The notes beneath the pieces are model-generated. The model was not told the DNA's origin and made no database searches. It was given only the letters and a program-made list of their open reading frames with translations. The position numbers were made by a program, and so were the translations under genes. DNA of 64,000 bases from Argyresthia goedartella (Eukaryota > Arthropoda > Insecta > Lepidoptera > Argyresthiidae), in the NCBI GenBank assembly GCA_949825045.1, contig OX463815.1:27209356-27273355 (forward strand), given 5' to 3'. How positions within the stretch are numbered: position 1 is the stretch's first letter; each line of letters starts with the position of its first letter. Below are positions 56,414 through 64,000 of this stretch, piece after piece.

Positions 56414-57538
56414 AAGCTAGTAGGTGATACGTTATATTTTCACGTGTTGAAGCGGAACGTACAGATGTTAGTAATTCCGAAATCACTACAGGAGGAACTA
56501 ATTTTACACATACATGAAGAAATAGGTCACTACGGCAGATATAAAATATTAGCACTGATGAAGGACAGATATTATTTTCTTCATATGAGTAGGGTGATTA
56601 GCACGGTGACAAGAAGTTTTGACATATGTCAAAAGGTCAAACCAAGTACTAACAATACCGTTGGTCCTTGTACACCGGTGTTGGCGGAAAAGTTGGATGA
56701 GAAAGTTTTCTCGGAACTTTATGGGCCATTGCCCGTAGGTAAATTCGGATATCAATATATATATGTGATTCAAGACGTGTACAGTAAGGTGATAAAATTG
56801 TATCCAATGCGAAAAGCTACAGGTAGGAGCGTGCTCGCTTGTATAAAGAGATTTCATAGGGAAATACCTATCGAAACTATAATTACGGACTCAGGACCAC
56901 AGTTCATATCGAAAGTTTGGGAATTTGGTCTCAAACAGCTAGGGATTCGGGTCACTCATACGTCGGTGTATTGTCCAAATTCTAATAGCGTAGAAAGAGT
57001 GAATCGCGAGCTAGGTCGACTAATTAGAACTTATTGCGGCGGAAGTAATCGTAGTTGGGTCGACGTGTTACCGGACATTCAGAATTGCTATAATAATATC
57101 GAACACACAAGCACAGTCTTTGCGCCTAATGAGTAAGCGTTTGGTAGACGGGAACCGTTAACTATTGACAAGGAATTAGGCGATGAATGGTTATTAGGTC
57201 ATAGTGTGCGAGATACGGAACAGGTGCGGAATGTAGCGATAGAAAACTCTAAAAGTTCTAGTGAACGACGTAAGCGACAGGCAGACAAACGGCGTAAGTT
57301 AGAAGTCTATTGTATAGGTGATTATGTGAAACTTAAGACTTTTGTGCGTTCAAATAAAGAACATAAAATCATGCGGAAATTTTCATTGTTGTATAAAGGG
57401 CCTTATGATATTTCGGCAGTGGTATATCCGAACTGTTATACTTTAGTAGATCCGGTTTCAAATGAGATATTGGGTAACTTTAATACTATAAATATAGCCA
57501 GGTATTATGTGAGGACGAATAAGGGCGTAGACAAATAA
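56414..57538 (+). pseudogene. G2 integrase with altered key residues
   Basis: N-terminal zinc part: HIHEEIGHYGRYK, but in the CxxC pair the first Cys position is Phe (TTT 56618-56620). In the core the expected first catalytic Asp (usually D-L/F-x-G-P) is Glu (GAA 56714-56716 in SELYGPLP). The second Asp (TDSGPQF, 56888-56890) and the Glu (SVERVNRELG, about 56993-56995) are present. A TAA at 57134-57136 breaks the frame; the C-terminal domain (GDYVKLKTFV, LLYKGPYDIS) then runs to 57538. It would not be catalytically competent as read. Confidence 0.88.
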
Positions 57539-57930
57539 GATAGTGTATAAAAGATATATATTTAAGCTGTAAGCTGTAAATTTGAGTAACTACTTTGTAG
57601 ATTTAAGGATCTTGCATGGTTTAGAAAGGAAAAAATTAAAAAATTAAAAACAAAAAAAAATTGTATATATATAGTAATACGAATTAGGATAAGTTGCGGG
57701 TAAGCGAGGTTGTATAGTTAGATAGATAAATAAGATAAGACAGGAGAGAGCTCAATCGAGTTGTGTAAATATTATATACATAATTGACAGATTCATCGGT
57801 CTGTGCACATGATTTGAGATGTCCGTACATATAGAGTAGATATGGACAAAGCATGGGTAGCATAGTGGTAATGAGATCCTTGCGCCAAGTTTAACTGAGA
57901 TAAACAGTGTCTCAAGGTCTGGGAGGGGGC

Positions 57931-58644
57931 TGTAATGGTACACGAGAGTCAGTACATTTGATACTTCATTTTGCGTGACAGAGGGCTAGCCCATCGCCGC
58001 GTTGTATTGGTACACACGTTGAATACAAAAATCGGTCATTTAACGTTTGGGGTTTTGAGTAGCTCAGGGTAAGGTAGCAAAAAGCAATGAGCCGACACGT
58101 GGTTTGGTTCCAGGAACAGAGTTCAGGTCAGGTTTTTTTGTCGCATTCCTGCGAGATGTGTAGGGATCAGAGCCGATTTGGCTGCGCGCTGAATAAATTA
58201 TGAATAACTAAATAATGGAAGGTTATTATGGAACGATACGGAGAAAGCTATTATGTTGACTGCAAATATACAATTGCGTTTGGTTGGTATGATATGGCGA
58301 GTTTGACATCACGAGTTTGAATAACATTCTAGTGGTCCTTGTCTAGCGCGCTAGCGGTCGGGAAGGCTTAAATTAATCGCAACAAGCTTTTATGGTCAGC
58401 GATCAACAGATTTTGTGTATCGGCCATACCGAATGACTTGAGTGATAACCTACGGTTGATCATAGTGAATATGCGTACACACAATTTGTATAACGGCGGA
58501 TCTGCATGGCATGGTTGAAATTAGACCCTGTGTAGTTAGTGATAAGAAGCTTCGCTTGGGCAGAGCGTGTTCGCAAAGGACGCCATTTTTTTTCAGACAT
58601 GTGGGGACTATAAATACGATTGCGGGGGAAGGGAGAGCATTCAG
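57931..58644 (+). repeat. G2 3' LTR, first 714 bp
   Basis: Follows the polypurine tract GGGAGGGGGC. It matches 50567-51279 closely, including TATAAATA (58609-58616), and stops at CATTCAG, the presumed transcription start. Confidence 0.92.
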
Positions 58645-58884
58645 CAGGATAGTTTCGACCGTCGCGCACACGGATCTCCGCTTCGCCGTCCCGCTGCAGT
58701 TCACCCGCCACTTCGTGCGAAGCGGACGTGTGTAACACGCGCCCGTGCGCGCCGCGATCGCGATACCCGCGCCGCGAGTGTTCACGGAGGGGATTACCAC
58801 ATCGGGACGGACGCCGGCTCTGCCTAAGGTCGTGCCTGGTGTGTAACCCTTTCCGTGACGCCAGCTCGTCCATAGCCCGCTGCT

Positions 58885-61077
58885 ATGGACGAGCCCAAAA
58901 GCCCATTTCAGGGCTACAGTGCTACTAATGACAGTGACAATGATACTAGTGATAGTGCAAGTGCAGTCGTGACCGCGAGCCCACCGCTGGTTGAAACCCC
59001 GCGCCGGCATCGCGCGCAACGTTCAACTTCGTTGGACCGCCTGCTCCCTATCTCCACGTCGACGGAGTACGGGTCGCCCGTGGTGCGGCGTCCTGTGTCC
59101 CCGAGGGCAGAGCTTGAGCTGGACGAATTGTATTTAATTCGGGCCGCTCAAGCCAACCTGTTTTCGGCGGGCCTATTTCGTGCCATGGAGGCATACGTCG
59201 CCGCAAGCCGCGCTGCCCTGTCGGGCAAGCCCACGGCTTGTGTCGGCGCCGAGCTCCTCGACGCGCAATTAGTGGAGCAGGCGAAAATGCAGCCTTTGGT
59301 GCTGCCACCAACCCGCGGGACGAGGCGCCCGCGTAGCGAAAGCCCGAGCGACGAGCTGCGTCTCCGAGGAGATGGAAAGCGAGTCCAGCTTGCGGACTCG
59401 CCGACCCCGCCACCGACGAACCAGCCGCCGCCGAAGAAGACGGGCCTCGATATGCCGTCGCTGTCGCCCTGGACGGGCGCGCTTCAGGCACCCGCCCCCG
59501 CCCCTGGACTGTCCGCCGCCGCGAGTGACTATGAGAGTGCTTCAACACAAACAGGTACGAGTGTTTTACCTAATAAGTGCTCTCCTACAGTGTCGTTTGC
59601 AGCGGCAGCCGCGACCGCATCCACCATGTCTGGGGCACCGCGCCCCAGCACCGCGTCCCCCCCCCGTTCAGTGAGGCACCCGGTGCCGCCAACCGCGCGT
59701 CCGCCCGCCCCGTCGGCGACCACGTCGCGAGTGCCCGCCCGCCCCACGCGCTCCGCCGCAGCGCCCGCGATAGTGCCCGCCCGCCCTACGCGCCCCGCCG
59801 CCGCGCCCGCGAACCCGCCTACCGCCGCGACTGTGCCCGCCCGCCCTACGCGCCCCGCCGCTGCGCCTGCGAACCCGCACGCCACCGCACCCGCGATAGG
59901 GCCCGCCCGCCCAATGCCGCCCGCCCGCCCAACGCCGCCTGCCACTGCCGCCGCCCAAACCGCAGCCGCGATTGCCACCGCCACCGCCGCCCCGTCGGGA
60001 GGCGCTGCGCCACAGCAGCCCCGCCAGCCGCGCTATCCGCCCCTTATTGTGGAGGTCCTACCCAACTGGGCCGACCACTTCAGGGCGATAGCCAGCGAGC
60101 TCGGCTGGGCTCCCAGCGCGCGCGCCTACCAAAAGGGTGTGCGCTTTACCCCAACGGCTGAAGACGAGTACCGGCTTGTGCAACGTTACCTGTGCAGGCT
60201 GGAGAAGGACCACGGTGTGAGGTGGTCCTCATACTCGTTACCGGCCGACAAGACCCAGAAGGTGGCGATCCGCGGGCTGCCTTCTAACACCACGCCGGAG
60301 GAGATAGTCGCGGCGCTTGCAGAACTCGGTGTGGAGGCCGAGTACTGTAAGCAGATCCGGGCACGCAAAGGAAGACCCGGCTGCATCTTCTTCGCCAGCC
60401 TGAAGAAGAATCCGGACCGTGCCCCCGGCGCTTTGTACGAGATCACGGAGCTCTTGTACATGCCGGGGGTGAAGATCGAGGCCTGGCGCTCGAAGCAGGG
60501 CCCGGCCCAGTGCCACAGGTGCCAGCAATTCCGGCACTCGTCGCATATGTGCCACCGCTCCCTAGCGTGCGGACGTTGCGGCGGTCCCCACTCGGCGCGG
60601 GAATGCCCCCTTCGAAAGACCAGCCGCCGACGTGCGCCAACTGCGGTGGCCCGCACACGGCAAATAATGCGACGTACCCCGTGTTCCGCCAGGAGGCGCG
60701 GAACAAGAAGGCCGGCACTGTGGCGATCACCAACGCGCCCGGGCCCAAGAAGCTGCAGCCTCCCCCTCTGCCTCGTCCCGATCTGCAGGAACCAACGGCG
60801 CCCGCCTCGCTTATGGCGCAGGCGAACGACGGAGCCCCCAGGCAGAAGACGAAGCGGGGGGGAAAGAAGAAGAAGAAGAAGAAGAAGAAGGCGACGGCTC
60901 CACCTGCCGCCGGCGCCGCGGCGGCTACTCTCGCCGCCAGCGAGACTGCGGCCGCCGCTGGCGCCGCCACTCCGGCAGGACTGGCAGCAGGACTTGGGGC
61001 ACCTCACAGCCCTGCTCGCCCTCCTCAGCGACCCCACTGCCCTGGGCAGACTCACCGCTCTGCTCCACAATGCATGA
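58885..61077 (+). CDS. Jockey-type LINE ORF1 (gag-like RNA-binding protein)
   Basis: 730 codons from ATG 58885 (MDEPKSPFQGYSATNDSDND) to TGA 61075-61077. A long Ala/Pro/Arg-rich low-complexity region (about residues 200-380) precedes a folded domain (about 390-535; PLIVEVLPNWADHFRAIASE, KVAIRGLPSNTTPEEIVAAL) like the PRE_C2HC domain of Jockey elements. Zinc knuckles follow (CHRCQQFRHSSHMC, CGRCGGPHSARECP). From about 60606 to 60980 another frame reads better (CANCGGPHTANNAT, a Lys run, Ala-rich), after which the annotated frame is again good (DLGHLTALLALLSDPTALGR). Two compensating indels are likely. The stop overlaps the ORF2 start by 8 bp. Confidence 0.8.
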   Translation: MDEPKSPFQGYSATNDSDNDTSDSASAVVTASPPLVETPRRHRAQRSTSLDRLLPISTSTEYGSPVVRRPVSPRAELELDELYLIRAAQANLFSAGLFRAMEAYVAASRAALSGKPTACVGAELLDAQLVEQAKMQPLVLPPTRGTRRPRSESPSDELRLRGDGKRVQLADSPTPPPTNQPPPKKTGLDMPSLSPWTGALQAPAPAPGLSAAASDYESASTQTGTSVLPNKCSPTVSFAAAAATASTMSGAPRPSTASPPRSVRHPVPPTARPPAPSATTSRVPARPTRSAAAPAIVPARPTRPAAAPANPPTAATVPARPTRPAAAPANPHATAPAIGPARPMPPARPTPPATAAAQTAAAIATATAAPSGGAAPQQPRQPRYPPLIVEVLPNWADHFRAIASELGWAPSARAYQKGVRFTPTAEDEYRLVQRYLCRLEKDHGVRWSSYSLPADKTQKVAIRGLPSNTTPEEIVAALAELGVEAEYCKQIRARKGRPGCIFFASLKKNPDRAPGALYEITELLYMPGVKIEAWRSKQGPAQCHRCQQFRHSSHMCHRSLACGRCGGPHSARECPLRKTSRRRAPTAVARTRQIMRRTPCSARRRGTRRPALWRSPTRPGPRSCSLPLCLVPICRNQRRPPRLWRRRTTEPPGRRRSGGERRRRRRRRRRRLHLPPAPRRLLSPPARLRPPLAPPLRQDWQQDLGHLTALLALLSDPTALGRLTALLHNA

Positions 61078-62484
61078 GCCGCTCAGGGTCGTCCACTGGA
61101 ACGCGCAGTCGCTGACAGGGAAGAAGCGGCTGCTCCACGTGTTCCTGAGGGACTACCGCGTCGACGTGATGCTCATCAGTGAGACACACCTAGCCGGAAG
61201 CGACAAGCTGTCGCTGCCCGGCTACTTCGTCTACCGCAAGGACGAGAAGACCTCCAGCGGCTGGACCTTTCGAGGCTTGGCAGTCATCGTCGGCAGGAAG
61301 ATCGTCCACCAGCTCGTCGACGCCCAGGAGTATTCATCCCTATATGCTTTGGGCGTCGACCTCCAGGTCGCCGGCGAGGTGCTGCGACTCAACGCCGCCT
61401 ACAAGCCCCCCAGTACACCAATCCGCACCGCCGAGCTATGGGGGCTGCTACAGTCGCCGCACCTGACACTTGTCGCCGGCGACCTCAACGCCAAGCACAC
61501 CGCCTGGAACTCCACAAGGGTGTGCCCAGCTGGACGCGCCATCCATGCCGACTCCGTGAGCCACAACTACGACGTCATCGGTCCCGACGAGCCCACCCAC
61601 TTCGACACGCGGGCCGGATGGGACATCATCGACGTCGTGGTCGTCAGAGGTTTCCGGACTCCGCCGAGCCAGGAGGTTCTCCCTGACCTCCCATCGGACC
61701 ACAGGCCAGTACTTCTCGTCCTGGCGGACCTGCCCACCCGGATCTCTCCGCCAGCATCACGCCGAGGCTACCAGTGGGGCGCCTTCACCGCCGCCCTCGA
61801 CCAGTCTTCGACCACATGTCCAGTCAACCAGCCGGAAGACGTTGACCGCCTGGCATCGCTGCTAACCACCCAGATCCGAGACGCGCTCGACCTATCATCG
61901 CACACCGTAGCTCGCGGGGGCAAGCCTAATCCTATTCCTGCTGAGCTACGCGCACTCATCCGCGATAAGCGCGCTCTCCGGAAGCAGTGGCAGCAAACCC
62001 GCTGCCCAACGATGAAGACCAGGCTCAACGCCATGACGGCAGAGCTGAAGCGCCGACTTGATCTCCACGCGGAAGAATCTTGGGAACGCCACGTCGAGTC
62101 CATGGGCGACCACGTCCCCTCCGTGCATCGCCTATGCCGGGATTTGTCGACTACTCCAACTCCCGTCCGACCAATCCTGGGCTGCGACGGCCTACCAAGA
62201 TTTCGAGCCCAAGACCGTGCGGAGATCTTCGCCGAATGCCTCGAGAAGCAGTTCAAGCCGAACCCTACGGATGATGTGGAGCACGTCGCAGCAGTCGAGA
62301 GACACCTGCGAGAGTACTTCGCCTCGGCGATAGCTCCCGAAGAGGACCCCACCGTCGTCACGCCCGGCCAGATCATGCGTGCATTCAGACGTACCAAGCC
62401 CAGGAAAGCCCCGGGCGCAGACCACATACCTAACATGGCGCTGCTACATTTGCCGCCACGTACTGTGGCGGCCGTTACGCGCCT
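61070..62484 (+). pseudogene. Jockey-type LINE ORF2, endonuclease intact, RT truncated
   Basis: Starts at ATG 61070. The AP-endonuclease domain has its motifs in order: VVHWNAQSL, LISETHLAGS, GDLNAKHTAWNS, DIIDVVVVRG and LPSDHRPVLLVL. A linker follows, then the opening of the RT domain (AFRRTKPRKAPGADHIPNMA) just before 62484. The frame runs on for 17 codons of foreign DNA to TGA 62534-62536. The catalytic RT motifs are absent. The endonuclease would nick the target to prime integration. Confidence 0.88.
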
Positions 62485-62577
62485 AATTCTACATTCTCAT
62501 TACACCTGGAAGCTGATAAAATATCTGAAAACATGATAAGAATGATGATGATGGTGAAATTGGTGATGATAACATAC

Positions 62578-63569
62578 CCGTTATGGTGATCAGCGGTATA
62601 GGTGACCTTCCTGAAGGAGCCGTCTGGCTGCAGCAGGGAATACTCGCCCTTCACCACGTCACCATCGCGACTCTCATGATGAGACTTGTGGTCTCCGGTG
62701 TGAGGGTCCTCCACGGAGTATGAGTAGCCGTATTTTGGGTGCGCCTGAAATATCAAGGAGATATCATCATTTTGTACTTCTTACTTCATCATCATCATTC
62801 TCAGCCCTCGTTCCCTCACTGCTGGGTTCATGTCTATAGCGAAGTCCTCTCGGTCACCTACCAACCGCTTAAAATTTGAAGGGATATAATAAATATTTTG
62901 GTAGTTAGGACAGCGTAACAACTTTTTATCTGCCTACGAAGCCAAGGGTCCCGGGTTCGAGTCCCGGTGGGGGCAAATATTTGTTTGATGAGAATGGATG
63001 TTTGTACCCTAGTCATGTTTGTTTATCTATCTAAGTATAATATTTATCTTTATAAGTATGTGAATCGTTGTCTAGTACCCAAAGTACCCAAGATACAGGG
63101 AATCCTAGTTTGGGGCTAGATTAATTTGTGTAAATAGTGTCCAAGTTATTATTATCTCTGTAGGCAAAAAATATGAATGACACGAGTTATGATCGAAGTG
63201 GGATATTTAACCAGGAGATTTAACAAGGATAAAAATAAACTTACAAATTCACCGACATAATGATCCTCGTGATGTGCAGGAGCGTGGACTACCGGAGCCA
63301 CGTGGGCAGCGGCGTGCACCTCATGCAGGGCAGGCGCGTGGTGCAACACGGGTCCTGCGTGCACCGACGTATAGTGCACAGGAGCCTCATGCTGCACGTC
63401 ATGTCTCACGATATTCTGGGAAGACACCGCTGGAGCATGGTGCACCAGCCCCGCTTGACACACAGCCAACAACGCACACGCTGCCAGGACCTAAAACACC
63501 GATTTAGGTAAGATCAAGATATGCATAGCAAAATTTAATGGTTTTACGTGCTGCGCTTACTTTGGACAT
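62578..63569 (-). pseudogene. Gene B duplicate (B'), exons 1-3 only
   Basis: Exons 63569-63561, 63490-63245 and 62744-62578 correspond to gene B with the same splice sites. The one coding difference I see (CAC to CAT in the EDHY stretch of exon 2) is silent. The match ends in intron 3, so exon 4, with the FNAVVHN end of the RR-2 core, is absent and replaced by LINE sequence. With no exon 4 it should not give a normal product unless another terminal exon is used. A TATA box copy is present near 63621-63630. Confidence 0.88.
62929..63155 (+). mobile_element. tRNA-derived SINE, copy 6 (duplicate of copy 4)
   Basis: Same truncated start and position in intron 2 as 39245-39471; several base differences. 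Confidence 0.88.
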
Positions 63570-64000
63570 TCTGCTTGAGACAAATACCTTGACGACTGGT
63601 ATGGCGCTGTTAGTAATCTCTTTTTATATAACAAACAAAACATCGAGAGACGGCTAGGCAGGGAGGGGGATCTTAGTCCAGGCGATATCCGATCGGATCA
63701 CACGTAATTGCATTGCCAATCTGTTCACTTTATCGTGTGTTGCAACGGACACTCGTGTGGAGAAAATTGTCTAACAAAGTTTAATGTCCATAAGTTTCAG
63801 TCAACACGACGTATTGGAAGTCGTCAAGAGCTGTCATCATTAAGGCTAACATGGTAGGCTATTCTCAAGCGCCTGGGTGTATTTTCATGCCGCAGCATGT
63901 GTACAAGATTTGTTTAAATCTAGAACTATGTGGATTTGTTTGATTGCACATAGATTCGGAGTCTTGAACAACTTGACAAATATATTTAGTCGAACATAAT

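Larger units (their letters stand above)
50567..58644 (+). mobile_element. Ty3/Gypsy LTR retrotransposon G2, 3' LTR cut short
   Basis: LTR sequence starting TGTAATGGTACACGAGAG occurs at 50567 and 57931 and is co-linear for about 713 bp with three or so differences. Between lie gag, protease, RT, RNase H and integrase. The 3' LTR is followed from 58645 by a Jockey LINE. The missing remainder of the 3' LTR is not found in the window. Confidence 0.92.
58645..62484 (+). mobile_element. Jockey-clade LINE, 5' end present, 3' half missing
   Basis: 5' UTR (GC-rich), ORF1 with zinc knuckles, ORF2 with endonuclease and only the first lines of RT. It begins directly after the G2 LTR promoter and ends at 62484, where gene-B-derived DNA begins. 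Loss of the 3' rather than the 5' part is not what target-primed integration gives, so a later rearrangement or an assembly join is implied. Confidence 0.88.
62485..64000 (-). repeat. Duplicate of 38801-40316 (gene B 5' part and upstream)
   Basis: Co-linear at a constant offset of 23,684 bp with no net gap; I count about 16 differences in 1516 bp, most of them in the SINE and its flanks. The duplication continues past the window edge. Confidence 0.96.

Noticed and set aside
59048..60970. Several long open frames antisense to LINE ORF1
   Set aside because: High GC content keeps all frames open; only the plus frame has PRE_C2HC-like and zinc knuckle motifs.

Overview
The window is animal, almost certainly lepidopteran, nuclear DNA. 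It is AT-rich and intron-containing. It holds several RR-2 cuticular protein genes, recognised by the chitin-binding core with [10 protein letters not shown] and YTADDH motifs, His/Ala/Pro-rich arms, a 3-4 codon first exon and TATA boxes. It also holds transposable elements typical of moths and butterflies: Ty3/Gypsy, BEL/Pao, Jockey-clade LINEs, mariner, a tRNA-derived SINE and several MITE-like repeats. No prokaryotic gene, CRISPR array or free-standing tRNA/rRNA gene is visible. All gene models are read from sequence alone.

Layout. 1-5650: a decayed Ty3/Gypsy element (G1) running in from the left edge, whose 3' LTR is split by a mariner (4173-5479). 5650-9560: small repeats, a SINE broken by a LINE tail, and a LINE fragment split by a second, apparently intact mariner (8097-9402, minus). 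10642-14036: cuticular gene A (minus, four exons). 14100-25640: gene-poor DNA with fragments of BEL/Pao, LINE, mariner, MITEs, a SINE and palindromes. 25655-30767: a young BEL/Pao element with 5-bp target duplication and near-identical LTRs that has lost its reverse transcriptase. 30886-33691: a probable Mutator-like element with long inverted ends, one end hit by a 395-bp repeat. 33559-37560: tandem repeats, LINE fragments and a GC-rich patch. 37629-47165: a cuticular cluster, genes B and C (minus) and D (plus). 47349-50053: repeats and a LINE fragment. 50567-58644: a second Ty3/Gypsy element (G2) with very long LTRs. 58645-62484: a Jockey-clade LINE that begins inside the G2 3' LTR and is cut off early in its RT domain. 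62485-64000: a second, about 99% identical copy of the 5' part of gene B, running off the right edge.

The host genes share one job: secreted RR-2 proteins that bind chitin fibres in the exocuticle. A, B and C share one exon plan: tiny first exon ending in Lys (not located for C), signal peptide plus variable arm, a 167-nt RR-2 core exon, and a C-terminal exon joined in phase 2. D lacks the last intron and carries an 8-bp duplication that breaks its frame. C has an unusual Met/Glu/Pro/Lys-rich tail. The rest is a dense nest of mobile elements. The best leads are the RT-less BEL derivative with an open reading frame, the LTR/LINE/gene-B breakpoint series, the in-window empty site of the 395-bp repeat, and the intact mariner transposase.
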